Numbered from the stretch's first letter, positions 8,935 to 18,615 are shown. The stretch is 64,000 bases of DNA from Roseibium hamelinense (GCF_007830545.1 NZ_VLLF01000001.1:558001-622000); one strand, 5' to 3'. The notes: generated by a model from the letters alone, not told the origin. A program made the numbers and translations.

Positions 8935-10520
8935 CAATGCGCCTCCCCTTGCGTTTCGGCGCCGCCGGCCATCAAGAGGCCGACACGTTCGCGGGTCATC
9001 TGGGCAGCCGGTTCGGCGGCTGAGAGATAACCGCGCGAGATCACGGCAATGCGGTCAGAGATCTGGAAGATCTCGTCGAGATCCTGGCTGATGACCAGAA
9101 CGGCAGAGCCTTCGCGCGCCAGATCGATCAAGCCTTGCCTGATGAGCGCAGCCGCGCCCGCATCAACGCCCCAGGTTGGCTGATTCACCACCAGTATCCC
9201 GGGTTTGCGGTCGAGCTCGCGTCCCATCACAAATTTCTGCAGGTTTCCTCCGGATAGTGAACGCGCCTCCGGGTCATCATGGGACATGCGCACGTCGTAG
9301 TGCTTCTTGATCCGCTTTTCGAGATCGTTCGCCTTGCGAAGCGACACCATGCCTGCCTCGATCAGTCCGTCTTTGGTGGCATGGCGCGTCAGGACAACGT
9401 TCTGAGACAATTTCAGCCCGGGCACAGCGCCATGACCGAGCCGCTCTTCGGGAACAAAGGCGGCGTTTTTCTTTCGGCGCCAATTGATTGCGCGTGCCCC
9501 GGCGGCCTCGCCATCCAGAACCACCATGCCCGGCTGCACCCGCATTTCACCTGACAGAGCGTCAAACAACTCGCCCTGCCCATTGCCGGCAACGCCTGCA
9601 ATTGCGACAACCTCGCCTGCGCGTACATCCAGATTGATGTCGTTGAGCGCGGTCGCAAACGGCGTGCCTGCTGGCGCGCTCAGGCCTTTCAAGCCAAGCC
9701 TTGGTTCACCAGCTGACAGCGCCTTCGTGTGAGATCCGACACCAAGTATTTCTGACCCGACCATCATCTGAGCGAGCGATCCAGCGGTTTCCTTGGTCGG
9801 GTCGCATTCGCGCACCACCTGTCCGTGACGCAGGATGGTTGCGTGATGGCAGATCCTTTGCACTTCTTCGAGGCGGTGGCTGATGTACAGCACGGCGCAT
9901 CCTTCAGAGGCCAGGCGCTGGAGCGTTAAGAACAACCGGTCTGCTTCTTGTGGCGTGAGCACGGATGTCGGCTCATCCATTATGATCAGTTGGGGTTCCT
10001 GGAGCAGGCAGCGCACAATCTCGATCCGCTGGCGGATGCCGACGGGTAGATCTGCGACAAAGTCTTTGGGATTCAAGGGCAGACCATAGTCGTTGGACAC
10101 CGCCTCGATGCGTTTCGCAAGCTCAGCCATATTGCCCGGATTGGGCAGGGCAAGGGCGATATTTTCAACGACTGTCAGCGCTTCAAACAAGGAAAAATGC
10201 TGAAATACCATGCCGATACCGAGCGCACGGGCCGCAGCAGGATTGTCAATCCGCACTTCCTTGCCTTGCCAAAGGATCGTGCCTCCATCCGGCTCAAGGG
10301 AACCGTAAAACATCTTCACAAGGGTCGATTTTCCGGCGCCGTTTTCTCCAAGTAGCGCATGGATTTCGCCTTTGTGGATCGCAAGATCGACCCGGTCATT
10401 GGCGAGAATGTCGCCAAAACGTTTTGTCAGTCCCCGGGCATCGAGAAGATCTCCGGTTTCTTGTCGCGCGCCAGGCGCTTTTTTGTCTTCCGGAGCCTCT
10501 GCCATCAACACGTCTGCCAC
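8934..10520 (-). CDS. ABC transporter ATP-binding protein with two ATPase domains (nucleoside type)
   Basis: This protein of about 528 residues has two tandem ABC ATPase domains. The N-terminal domain has a full Walker A (GENGAGKST), Q-loop (VFQHFSLF) and Walker B (LIIMDEPTSVL). The C-terminal half keeps the signature LSGGNLQK but has a changed Walker A region (AGVAGNGQGELF) and VVNQPTWGVD in the Walker B area, as in YufO/RbsA-like proteins where the second site is degenerate. The start is uncertain: GTG at 10520 follows GGGGGG at good spacing, ATG at 10505 lacks a site, and TTG at 10556 would overlap xdhC. It energises purine import by the two permeases downstream. Confidence 0.9.
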   Translation of the reverse strand: MADVLMAEAPEDKKAPGARQETGDLLDARGLTKRFGDILANDRVDLAIHKGEIHALLGENGAGKSTLVKMFYGSLEPDGGTILWQGKEVRIDNPAAARALGIGMVFQHFSLFEALTVVENIALALPNPGNMAELAKRIEAVSNDYGLPLNPKDFVADLPVGIRQRIEIVRCLLQEPQLIIMDEPTSVLTPQEADRLFLTLQRLASEGCAVLYISHRLEEVQRICHHATILRHGQVVRECDPTKETAGSLAQMMVGSEILGVGSHTKALSAGEPRLGLKGLSAPAGTPFATALNDINLDVRAGEVVAIAGVAGNGQGELFDALSGEMRVQPGMVVLDGEAAGARAINWRRKKNAAFVPEERLGHGAVPGLKLSQNVVLTRHATKDGLIEAGMVSLRKANDLEKRIKKHYDVRMSHDDPEARSLSGGNLQKFVMGRELDRKPGILVVNQPTWGVDAGAAALIRQGLIDLAREGSAVLVISQDLDEIFQISDRIAVISRGYLSAAEPAAQMTRERVGLLMAGGAETQGEAH

Positions 10521-10545
10521 TCTGTTCCCCCCGAACGATGCCGCC

Positions 10546-11541
10546 TTATTGACCAAGTGCTAGAAACTGTGCAACCCCCTCGACTGCACGGTTTTGTTGA
10601 TGAGCCGCCTCATTTCTGTGCAAGAGGTCGGCTGCAATCCCGGCAGCTATGGCCGCCGGGTGTTTCGACTTGATATCAGGATGGCCTACCGGGCAGACCA
10701 TGTTCGCGATCACGCCCTCGCTTAGCCCGCGCGCCTGCAGTCTTTTGCGGAATCTGGCCCGTTTGGTCTGACTTCCGATCACACCGCAATAGTCAAAACG
10801 CTGCGCTTTAAGCGCGGCTGCCACGATCTGCTCATCAAGCGCATGGCTGTGCGTCATGACTAGAATAAAGGCACCGCTTGGAGCCCGTTCCAACTCGAGA
10901 GCGGGATCGCCGCACAGGATTTTCGTGACATTGGCCGGAACTGCCGCAGGAAATATGTCCGGGCGCGGATCAATCCACGTGACCTTGAACGGAAGCGGTG
11001 CCAGCGCCAGCACGGCGGCCTTGCCGACATGGCCCGCGCCGAACAGAAAAAGGGGCCGCTTCACATCGCCGAAGCATTCGACCAGTGCGCCATCGTTTCG
11101 CAGATCAAACGGCTCACCAGGCGTTTCATTCCATCGCTTTCGGACGACCGGCTGCCCGTCGGCCACAGTCCCGAAAGTCACGACCGGGCCACCCGAGGCT
11201 TCGGCTTCCGCCAGATCCCGCGCGATTTCCAGTTCGCTGACCGGAATGACCTCTAGGGCAATATCGGCGCGCCCTCCGCAACACTGGCCAAGATCCGGCC
11301 CGAGCGACAGGGTCCGGATTCTCAGCCCGGAATACCCCTCTTTGATCGCAGACCGGGCGAGCCGAATGGCTTCAAACTCAAGGGTTCCTCCCCCAATGGT
11401 TCCGAAGAACCCGCCATTCGCCCGGACAATCATTCTGGCTCCGGGTTCCCGCGGCGTTGAGCCTTTGACCGCGGCAACTGTGACAAGGGCACAGGCGCTG
11501 CCGGTTTCCAGCGTGTTCGCGATGTGCCCCCAGACCCTCAT
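10546..11541 (-). CDS. xdhC: Xanthine dehydrogenase accessory protein XdhC
   Basis: XdhC binds molybdenum cofactor, promotes its sulfuration and delivers it to xanthine dehydrogenase. The 331-residue protein has the N-terminal XdhC_CoxI motif (TVAAVKGSTPREPGARM, then GGFFGTIGGGTLE) and a C-terminal Rossmann domain (PLFLFGAGHVGKA, GVIGSQTKRARFRKRL). Its ATG overlaps the xdhB stop as ATGA, so it is translationally coupled to the enzyme it serves. The tail after about residue 300 is rich in Ala and His and probably disordered. Confidence 0.95.
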   Translation of the reverse strand: MRVWGHIANTLETGSACALVTVAAVKGSTPREPGARMIVRANGGFFGTIGGGTLEFEAIRLARSAIKEGYSGLRIRTLSLGPDLGQCCGGRADIALEVIPVSELEIARDLAEAEASGGPVVTFGTVADGQPVVRKRWNETPGEPFDLRNDGALVECFGDVKRPLFLFGAGHVGKAAVLALAPLPFKVTWIDPRPDIFPAAVPANVTKILCGDPALELERAPSGAFILVMTHSHALDEQIVAAALKAQRFDYCGVIGSQTKRARFRKRLQARGLSEGVIANMVCPVGHPDIKSKHPAAIAAGIAADLLHRNEAAHQQNRAVEGVAQFLALGQ

Positions 11542-13898
11542 GATGTTTCCGGCTCCCCATGTCGTGCCGCCGGTGCTCTCTTGATTTTATGCACCGCAGA
11601 CATGATCGCCTCAGGTGTTGCCGGTGCGTTGAGTTCGGGTACAACGCCGGGTTTGAGGCTGGCAACAGCGTCGTTGATTGCGCAGAACACTGAATTTGCG
11701 AGCATCAGTGGCGGCTCGCCGACAGCTTTTGAACGGTAGATGGTTTCAGCCGGATTTCCTCTTGATTCATATAGCTTTACCCGGAAGTCTTCAGGCACAT
11801 CCGAAGCCGTTGGGATTTTGTAGGTAGATGGAGCATGGGTCCGCAGGCGGCCATGTTCATCCCACACCAGTTCTTCCGTTGTCAGCCAGCCCATGCCTTG
11901 CACAAAGCCGCCTTCGATCTGACCGAGATCAATCGCCGGGTTCAGAGAATGACCGACATCATGCAGGATATCGACCCGGTCGACGGTCATTTCGCCTGTC
12001 ATCGTGTCGATGGTCACTTCAGAGCACGCTCCGCCATAAGCAAAGTAGAAGAACGGCCGGCCGGTCGCGGACTCCCGGTCCCAAGTGATGCCGGGTGTTG
12101 CATAGAAGCCGGCATGGGACATCTGAATGCGCGCCATGTGCGCCTGTTTGGCAATTTCGCCGAGGCTGAAAGACTTGTCGCCCACAAGAACCTTATTATC
12201 GCCGAAGTGAATGGCTTCGGCACCGCAGCCGTGCTGCTCACACAAGAAGGCGATCAGTCGTGATTTGATTTCCGATGCCGCGTTCCTGGCTGCCATGGCG
12301 TTAAGGTCCGTTCCGGACGACGCGGCTGTCGGAGCCGTATTGGGAACTTTCGAGGTGTTTGTCGCGGTGATACGCACCTTGTCCATGGTGACGCCAAACT
12401 CGTCGGCAACGACCTGTGCCACCTTCTGATAAAGCCCCTGCCCCATCTCCGTTCCACCATGGTTCAGATGAATGGAACCGTCCGTGTAAAGATGCACCAA
12501 GGCACCGGCCTGGTTCAGATGTTTAAGAGTGAATGATATGCCGAACTTGACCGGTGTCAGCGCCAGCCCTTTTTTCAGCACCGCATTTTCCGCATTGAAC
12601 GCGCGAACTGCATCGCGCCGCGCCCAGTAGTCTGAGCTTGCCTCCAGTTGCTGGATCAGCTCATGCAAGGTCTCGAATTCTTCGACCGGCATGCCGTAGG
12701 GCGTCAGGTTTCGCTCGCCGTCGTAGAAATTCAGCTTGCGAACCTCCAGAGGGTCCATTCCCAGTGAAATCGCAATGGCGTCAATCATCCGCTCAGCCGC
12801 CAGCATGCCCTGCGGGCCGCCAAATCCGCGAAACGCAGTGTTCGAACACGTGTCGGTCTTCAGGCGACGGCTGCGGATTGCCGCATCCGGATAAAAATAG
12901 CTGGAATCGGCGTGGAACATGGTCCGGTCATTGATGCCAAGCGAAAGATCTGCCGAATAGCCACAGCGGCCCAAGAAGTTGATTTCGACGGCCCGGATCC
13001 GGCCGGCACTGTCATGCCCGATTTCCCATTCAACACGGAAATCATGCCGTTTGCCGGTCATGATCATGTCGTCATCCCGGTCCAGCCGCATCTTGCAAGG
13101 CTTACAGGTTACCTGAGCGGCCAGAGCAGCCAGGCTCGCCCACTGATTGGCCTGGGATTCCTTGCCGCCAAAGCCGCCGCCCATCCGCCGGACTTCGGCC
13201 GTGACAAGTGCGTCCGGAACACCGAGCACCTTCGCAACCGTATGCTGGATTTCGGTTGGATGCTGGGTAGATGAATAGACAAACATGCCGCCGTCTTCCT
13301 GCGGCACGGCCATGGCGATCTGCCCTTCGAGATAAAAATGCTCCTGGCCACCGATGTGCATCACGCCGGACAGCCGTCGTTCGGCGGCTGTCATACCGGT
13401 TTCCGGAGAGCCTCTCCGGAACTGATAGTCGGGCAGCACCGTGATATCAGCGGCGACGGCGTCTTCGGCCGTGATGATCGGGGTGATCGGCTCAACTTCA
13501 ATGACGGCCTGTTGGGCGGCTTTGCGTGCCGCATCTCGTGTCTCGGCCACGACAGCAAAAATCACCTGGCCGTAGAACAAGACCTCATCACTTGCGAGCA
13601 CCGGGTCATCGCCGAAGGCCGACGAACAGTCGTTCGTGCCCCTGATACTCTCTGCGGTCAGAACCTCGACCACGCCTGGATAGGCCTTCACGGCATTCAG
13701 ATCGAGCCGCAAAATCTTTCCGCGAACAGACTTGCGGGCCCAGCCGGGCGCAATATGGAGGGTTCCGACCGGCTCGACGACATCGTCTATGTAAGTCGCA
13801 GTGCCTGCGACATGCTTTGCCGCGCTGTCATGCGGCAAGTCCTTGCGAACAAACCTGGTTTGCGGTTCTGCGGTTCGTGGATCAAGCGGCGCGGTCAT
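11538..13898 (-). CDS. xdhB: Xanthine dehydrogenase large (molybdopterin-binding) subunit
   Basis: This 786-residue subunit holds the Mo-pterin centre that hydroxylates hypoxanthine to xanthine and xanthine to urate. It opens with the small N-terminal Ald_Xan_dh_C domain (HDSAAKHVAGTATYIDDV). The cofactor-binding motif GGGFGGKESQ follows around residue 240, then CSNTAFRGFGGPQGM (the substrate-binding Arg region). The C-terminal AVGEPPLMLANSVFCA carries the catalytic Glu. The length is normal for the bacterial XdhB type. It overlaps xdhA by 17 bases and xdhC by 4, showing one tightly coupled translation unit. Confidence 0.96.
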   Translation of the reverse strand: MTAPLDPRTAEPQTRFVRKDLPHDSAAKHVAGTATYIDDVVEPVGTLHIAPGWARKSVRGKILRLDLNAVKAYPGVVEVLTAESIRGTNDCSSAFGDDPVLASDEVLFYGQVIFAVVAETRDAARKAAQQAVIEVEPITPIITAEDAVAADITVLPDYQFRRGSPETGMTAAERRLSGVMHIGGQEHFYLEGQIAMAVPQEDGGMFVYSSTQHPTEIQHTVAKVLGVPDALVTAEVRRMGGGFGGKESQANQWASLAALAAQVTCKPCKMRLDRDDDMIMTGKRHDFRVEWEIGHDSAGRIRAVEINFLGRCGYSADLSLGINDRTMFHADSSYFYPDAAIRSRRLKTDTCSNTAFRGFGGPQGMLAAERMIDAIAISLGMDPLEVRKLNFYDGERNLTPYGMPVEEFETLHELIQQLEASSDYWARRDAVRAFNAENAVLKKGLALTPVKFGISFTLKHLNQAGALVHLYTDGSIHLNHGGTEMGQGLYQKVAQVVADEFGVTMDKVRITATNTSKVPNTAPTAASSGTDLNAMAARNAASEIKSRLIAFLCEQHGCGAEAIHFGDNKVLVGDKSFSLGEIAKQAHMARIQMSHAGFYATPGITWDRESATGRPFFYFAYGGACSEVTIDTMTGEMTVDRVDILHDVGHSLNPAIDLGQIEGGFVQGMGWLTTEELVWDEHGRLRTHAPSTYKIPTASDVPEDFRVKLYESRGNPAETIYRSKAVGEPPLMLANSVFCAINDAVASLKPGVVPELNAPATPEAIMSAVHKIKRAPAARHGEPETS

Positions 13899-15363
13899 GC
13901 GATCCCTCCCGCGTGTTGAGAACCCTGATCTGCGCCGGATCGGTGCCGCTTGCCTCCATCAGCGCCTTGGCGAGCAGAGCGCGAGCCGTTTCCATCCGGT
14001 ATTCGGCGCTGGCGCGCATGTCGCTGAGCGGCGTGAAGTCGCCCAACAGAGCCTTCATGCCCGTACTCCAGGTTGACGGGTCATCCAGCACCGCACCAAC
14101 CAGACCCGTTTCGGCAGCGAAAGCGCGTTTCGGCGTTCCGGCCATGCCGCCATAGGCAATACGCGCAGCGGCGATTTCGCCGTCGACGATTGTGAACAGG
14201 AATGCGCCCATCACCGACGAGATGTCCTGATCAAACCGTTTTGAAATCTTGTAGCAGCGGAAGACCTGGTTGTCGTCCGGCCGCGGGACGAACAGACCGG
14301 TGACAAATTCGCCCGGTTCCCGGTCCTGCTTGCCGTAGTCGATAAAAAAGTCTTCCAGTGCAAGGGTGCGGCTGTCATCAGCCGACTGCAACTCAAGTGC
14401 CGCGCCGAGCGCGATCAGCGCTGGCGGCGTATCCCCGATCGGCGACCCGTTGGCGATATTGCCACCGATCGTTCCAGAGGCTCGCACCTGTTTTGATCCG
14501 ATCCGGCGCCACAGCTCTGCCAAATCCGGCGATATCCGGCCCATGGCTGGTTCCGAGGCCGCATAGGTCGCTGTTGCGCCGATTAATATTCCGGTCGGCG
14601 TTTCTTCAACCCTGTCCAACCCGTTTACGCGGCCGAGCCAGATGGTTTTCGGCAAATCGCTTAGGTGTTTGGTGATCCACAATCCGACATCCGTCGCACC
14701 GGCCACGAGCGTTGCATCCGGATGCTGACCGTACAGAGCAGCCAAGCCGTCGATCGAGGCGGGCGAGGCAAAGAAGCTGTCGCCGTTTCCGATATAGATG
14801 TCGCGCGAATCCATCAGCGCACGCAGAACCTCGCGGGTTTCATTTGCCCGCCAGGCAAAGGCGTCGTCGGCTGCATCGAAACAGCTTTGCAGGGCCGCAT
14901 CCACGATGGGCCGGTATCCTGTGCAGCGGCACAGGTTCCCGGCGAGCCAGTCAGTCACCGTTTTGCGGCTCTTCTCCTGACCTTCGGCATGATACAACGT
15001 GAACATGGTCATGATGAAACCGGGCGTACAAAACCCGCACTGCGATCCATGCAGCTCGACCATGGCCTGCTGCACCGGATGAAGCCGCTCGTCCTGCCTC
15101 AGATCTTCAACGGTCACCACCTCGGCACCATCGATCATTCCGAGCAACTGAATGCAGCTGTTTACCGGTTGGTAGACGACTTTACCGTCCATCAGACGCC
15201 CGAGCGCAACCGTGCAAGCACCGCAATCGCCCTCGCCGCAGCCTTCTTTGGTGCCGGTTTCCCGGCGGCGCAGACGAAGATAATCCAAAAGCGTTTCGGT
15301 CGGCTGCACATCGGTCAATTCGACCACTTCACCGCCTTTCAAAAACCGGACCGTGTCGCGCAT
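13882..15363 (-). CDS. xdhA: Xanthine dehydrogenase small (2Fe-2S/FAD) subunit
   Basis: This 493-residue subunit carries two [2Fe-2S] clusters and FAD and passes electrons from the molybdenum centre to NAD+. The plant-type ferredoxin Cys set is in CGEGDCGACTV and the second cluster in CGFCTPGF and NLCRCTGYRPI. The FAD domain follows, with the Gly-rich GGNIANGSPIGD. The ATG at 15363 is preceded by GGGGGAG and gives the expected N-terminus (MRDTVRFLKGGEVVEL). The open frame extends 79 codons further but that part overlaps uraH in another frame and is not coding. Confidence 0.96.
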   Translation of the reverse strand: MRDTVRFLKGGEVVELTDVQPTETLLDYLRLRRRETGTKEGCGEGDCGACTVALGRLMDGKVVYQPVNSCIQLLGMIDGAEVVTVEDLRQDERLHPVQQAMVELHGSQCGFCTPGFIMTMFTLYHAEGQEKSRKTVTDWLAGNLCRCTGYRPIVDAALQSCFDAADDAFAWRANETREVLRALMDSRDIYIGNGDSFFASPASIDGLAALYGQHPDATLVAGATDVGLWITKHLSDLPKTIWLGRVNGLDRVEETPTGILIGATATYAASEPAMGRISPDLAELWRRIGSKQVRASGTIGGNIANGSPIGDTPPALIALGAALELQSADDSRTLALEDFFIDYGKQDREPGEFVTGLFVPRPDDNQVFRCYKISKRFDQDISSVMGAFLFTIVDGEIAAARIAYGGMAGTPKRAFAAETGLVGAVLDDPSTWSTGMKALLGDFTPLSDMRASAEYRMETARALLAKALMEASGTDPAQIRVLNTREGSHDRAA

Positions 15364-15367
15364 CGTC

Positions 15368-15718
15368 TCAACTCCCCCTGTAGGTCGAGTAGCCGAAAGG
15401 CGACAGAAGCAGCGGTACATGATAGTGGCCGCCCGCCTCCGCGATACCGAACCGGATCGGAATCTCGTCCAGAAAAAGCGGATCGGGCAGGTTTTGGCCG
15501 GTCGAGCGCAGATAGGCACCCGCCTTGAAACGCAGCTCGTAGGTGCCGGCGGCAAAGGCTTCACCGGACAAGATCGGACCGTCCACCCGGCCGTCCTCAT
15601 TGGTCACATGGGTTGAGATGTGACTGGGCTCGGACCCGGTCCGCCACAATTCGATTTTCAGACCCTTGGCCGGTTTACCAAGAGCCGTGTCGAGTACATG
15701 CGTCGTCAAACGCCCCAT
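15368..15718 (-). CDS. uraH: 5-hydroxyisourate hydrolase
   Basis: UraH hydrolyses 5-hydroxyisourate, the PuuD product, to OHCU, the UraD substrate. The 116-residue transthyretin-like protein has the N-terminal motif [14 protein letters not shown] and ends with the family hallmark YSTYRGS. The ATG at 15718 follows a purine-rich GGAGAGGGG site. An in-frame ATG at 15757 is less likely. It is the first gene of the leftward purine operon, four bases ahead of xdhA. Confidence 0.96.
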   Translation of the reverse strand: MGRLTTHVLDTALGKPAKGLKIELWRTGSEPSHISTHVTNEDGRVDGPILSGEAFAAGTYELRFKAGAYLRSTGQNLPDPLFLDEIPIRFGIAEAGGHYHVPLLLSPFGYSTYRGS

Positions 15719-15839
15719 AAAGACCCCTCTCCCTAAAAGCGCTGCAATCTCTTTCATGCTTGCGCCATCGAATTGTCACAAAAAAGGTTGCCCCAAAAAA
15801 ACGCATATCCAAAGCGCTGATTTGCGGACGCATTGTTGC
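15719..15839 (-). promoter_or_regulatory. Probable promoter region of the purine operon
   Basis: These 121 bases lie between the LysR gene and uraH, both read leftward. They are AT-rich in the centre, with two A-runs (plus strand) and the small palindrome TTGTCACAA around 15773-15781, which could belong to a LysR-type T-N11-A site. I assign the purine operon promoter here from position. No clear -35/-10 pair can be proved by eye, and readthrough from lysR remains possible. Confidence 0.35.
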
Positions 15840-16793
15840 CTAAATGGCATCAATGCTCGCCAATTGATCCTTCAAAGCGATCAGCGCGTGGTCAAAAAAC
15901 ATTCCCGGCGCCAGCGCCAGCGCCCGCAGCGACGATGTTACCACACAAAGACGGTCATCTTGCAGGGGGGCATCGGTCAGGGGCCGGAACACCAGTTTTT
16001 CCGTTGCCAGATCATCCTCCGAACCGATTCGCGTTTGAAATCCGATAATGTTGTCGGACCGGGCCAATGCCCTCATGAAACGCAGGGAATTCGCCTCAAC
16101 GTAAGTCTTTGTCGCCCCGCTGATTCTCGAGCGGACTGTATCAAGCCGCGCCCGCAAGGACAGTCCCTCGGCGGGCATCGCCACAGGAAACTTCAAACAC
16201 TCGGCGAGCGTCAAAGCCTCAACGTTGGCCAGCGGATGGTCCGGCGCCATAAGGGCACCAATGACAAGGTCCTGATGAAAGGCAATTGTCAGCGATGAGC
16301 TTTGCGGCGGGTCGAAGGTGAAACCGACATCGGCTTCCGCCGCCTCCACCAGCCGCGCCGCTTCTTGTGAAGAGGTGACAATCACCCGGACATGAATGCC
16401 TGGGTAAGACTTGCGAAACCCGCTGATCAGACCGGGCAACAGTTTTTCTGACACGCTTTCAACGGTGGCAACGGTTACAGTACCCCGCCTCAGCCCCTTG
16501 AGCGCGTCAAGCTCAGCAATCGTGGCATCGAAATCCGAATAGGTGCGCCGGACATGAGCAAGCAGCACTTCCCCGGCCTGAGACAGCCGCAATGTGCGAC
16601 CCACGCGCTCGAACAACTGCATGCCGAGCGCTTCTTCAAGCCATAACACCTGCCGGTTGACTGCCGAAGACGCCACATTCAATTCACGGGATGCGGCGCG
16701 GATCGACCCGAGCTCGGCAACCATCGCAAAATAACGCATGGCAGGCGCATAAAGATTGCGGGCTTTGTCCTGGTTGCCGATCGCGCCACGCAT
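15840..16793 (-). CDS. LysR-family transcriptional regulator, likely controlling the purine operon
   Basis: This 317-residue LysR-type regulator has an N-terminal winged helix-turn-helix (about 19-78: YFAMVAELGSIRAASRELNV, then VNRQVLWLEEALG) and a C-terminal periplasmic-binding-like effector domain. It lies directly upstream of uraH on the same strand and four bases after the quinone oxidoreductase gene. Control of purine catabolism is inferred from position. The ATG at 16793 has no clear ribosome binding site, and an ATG at 16739 is possible but also unsupported. Autoregulation is common in this family but not shown here. Confidence 0.88.
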   Translation of the reverse strand: MRGAIGNQDKARNLYAPAMRYFAMVAELGSIRAASRELNVASSAVNRQVLWLEEALGMQLFERVGRTLRLSQAGEVLLAHVRRTYSDFDATIAELDALKGLRRGTVTVATVESVSEKLLPGLISGFRKSYPGIHVRVIVTSSQEAARLVEAAEADVGFTFDPPQSSSLTIAFHQDLVIGALMAPDHPLANVEALTLAECLKFPVAMPAEGLSLRARLDTVRSRISGATKTYVEANSLRFMRALARSDNIIGFQTRIGSEDDLATEKLVFRPLTDAPLQDDRLCVVTSSLRALALAPGMFFDHALIALKDQLASIDAI

Positions 16794-16797
16794 TGAA

Positions 16798-17775
16798 CTA
16801 CGGGATCAGGACAGTTGTGCCGGTTGTCTTACGGCCTTCCAGGTCGTCATGAGCCTGCTTGGCGTCGGCCAGCCGGTACTCCTGGTTCACGTCGATTTTC
16901 ACAATACCCGACTTCACCACGTCAAAGAGATCGCCGGCCGTTTTTTCCAGATCCGCACGGGAGGCGATGTAGGTGAACAAGGTTGGACGGGTCGCGTATA
17001 GCGAGCCTTTCGGCCCCAAAAGAGCCAGATTGAAATCCTTGATCGGACCCGAAGACTGGCCGAAGCTTACCCAAAGGCCGCGCGGCTTAAGACAGTCAAG
17101 CGAACCGGGATAAGTGTCCTGGCCAACTGAATCATACACAACGTCACAGCCTCTGCCGCCCGTGATTTCGGCAATGCGCTCAACGAAGTTCTCAGTTCGG
17201 TAGTTGATCACGTGCTGGTAGCCGTTTGCCTTCGCAAGTTCAACTTTTTCCGGCGAGCCAGCCGTCCCAATAACGGTCGCCCCGAGATGCCCAGCCCACT
17301 GTCCGGCAATCAGACCAACGCCACCGGCAGCGGCATGAAACAACAACGTGGTTTCGGGGCCGACGTCATAGGTCTGGCGCAGGAGATATTGCGCGGTCAT
17401 ACCCTTCAGCATCATTGCGGCAGCGGTCTTGTCGTCGATCCCGTCCGGAATTGCCACAAGACGATCGGCAGGCACAATCCGTTCCTGAGCATATGCTCCA
17501 AGCGGTCCGACATACGCCACCCGGTCGCCCGGTTGAATATGCGAAACATTCGCGCCCACGGTTTCGACGATCCCAGCCCCCTCATTGCCGGGGATGAACG
17601 GTGTGCCATTCGGTGCGGGATAAAGACCTGAGCGGAAGTAGATATCGATGAAGTTCAGGCCAATTGCCGTATGGCGGATGCGCGCTTCGCCCGGTCCAGG
17701 TTCGCCAACATCGACCTTTTCCCAGGTAAGTGCGTCCGATCCCCCGGTTTCGTGCACGCGCATTGCCATAACCAT
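16798..17775 (-). CDS. Zinc-independent quinone oxidoreductase (NADPH:quinone reductase family)
   Basis: This 325-residue medium-chain dehydrogenase/reductase of the Qor type reduces quinones or enones with NADPH. Motifs include GLNFIDIYFRSGLYP (the quinone oxidoreductase signature region), GNEGAGIVE and the nucleotide-binding stretch FHAAAGGVGLIAGQWA. No structural-zinc Cys cluster is present. GGGAG precedes the ATG at 17775. It lies between the phosphatidylcholine synthase gene and lysR; a link to purine catabolism is not evident. Confidence 0.92.
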   Translation of the reverse strand: MVMAMRVHETGGSDALTWEKVDVGEPGPGEARIRHTAIGLNFIDIYFRSGLYPAPNGTPFIPGNEGAGIVETVGANVSHIQPGDRVAYVGPLGAYAQERIVPADRLVAIPDGIDDKTAAAMMLKGMTAQYLLRQTYDVGPETTLLFHAAAGGVGLIAGQWAGHLGATVIGTAGSPEKVELAKANGYQHVINYRTENFVERIAEITGGRGCDVVYDSVGQDTYPGSLDCLKPRGLWVSFGQSSGPIKDFNLALLGPKGSLYATRPTLFTYIASRADLEKTAGDLFDVVKSGIVKIDVNQEYRLADAKQAHDDLEGRKTTGTTVLIP

Positions 17776-17898
17776 CAGCTTCTCCCTTGCCCCAAGCGGG
17801 AACAGAATTGTTTCAAATCAGATGAGAGGCGCCAAAAAGCGCTCTGCCGCCGGCACCTTAACGGCACCGGCAGCGCGCGCAAAGAGCAATCAGACGGG

Positions 17899-18615
17899 CT
17901 AGAAGTAGCGCTCAAGAAGCTGCTGAGCGGCGGACACGAGAAAGAGATAGAAACTGGCAGCCGTCAGGATGGATGCGGCCAGGCCGGTCAGAGCCATGCC
18001 ATCGACAATGGCCATGGCGGCCGCCCCGAACCAGATCAGGGTGACCAGCAATGTCAGAGGACGCCAGCGTTTGACGCGCACGGGATGAACAAACCGGATC
18101 GGCAGAAAGGTGAGAACGCAGCAAAGGAGAACAAAGGAGATCGTGAAAGTCACCGAAGGCGACAGCGCCATCAGCCCGAACACAACCATGTTCCAGCCTG
18201 CCGGAAAACCTTTGAACGAGCCATCCGGCGTTTTCATGCCGTTGTCTGCAAAATAAAGCGCACCTGTAAACACCACCAGGCCGCCGCAAATCCAGTTCCA
18301 AGGCTGGGGTAGCATGCCGCTGGCCGAAAGGGCGAAAGCTGGCAGGAAGACATAGGTCGCGTAGTCGATCACAAAATCCAGCGACGCGCCGGACCAGCGT
18401 GGAAGTCGCTCAGCAATCCGGTATTTACGTGCAAGCGGTCCATCGATTCCGTCGACAAACAGGGCCAGCCCAAGCCACGCAAACATTTCGCCCCAGGCGC
18501 CACGGGCGCCGGCCAGAAGCGCGATCAACGCGATTGGCGCACCGGATGCGGTCAAAAGGTGGATCAGGAACAACGCGGGTTCCTTGGTTTCCTTCTCGGG
18601 GGCTATTTCGGTCAC
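17899..18615 (-). CDS. pcs: Phosphatidylcholine synthase (CDP-diacylglycerol-choline O-phosphatidyltransferase)
   Basis: Pcs condenses CDP-diacylglycerol with free choline to make phosphatidylcholine in one membrane step, a route typical of rhizobia and relatives. This multi-helix protein has the modified CDP-alcohol phosphotransferase motif DGIDGPLARKY, then GASLDFVIDYATYVFLPAFA, and Pcs-specific phrases such as FPAGWNMVVFGL and FLPIRFVHPVRVKRWRPL. The GTG at 18615 gives 238 residues, close to the known rhizobial protein as I recall it. GTG at 18672 would add 19 residues. Neither has a strong ribosome binding site. Confidence 0.92.
   Translation of the reverse strand: MTEIAPEKETKEPALFLIHLLTASGAPIALIALLAGARGAWGEMFAWLGLALFVDGIDGPLARKYRIAERLPRWSGASLDFVIDYATYVFLPAFALSASGMLPQPWNWICGGLVVFTGALYFADNGMKTPDGSFKGFPAGWNMVVFGLMALSPSVTFTISFVLLCCVLTFLPIRFVHPVRVKRWRPLTLLVTLIWFGAAAMAIVDGMALTGLAASILTAASFYLFLVSAAQQLLERYF

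Noticed and set aside
15364-15600. N-terminal extension of xdhA by 79 codons
   Set aside because: The extension overlaps uraH in another frame, has abnormal composition, and the ATG at 15363 has a good ribosome binding site and the expected protein start.
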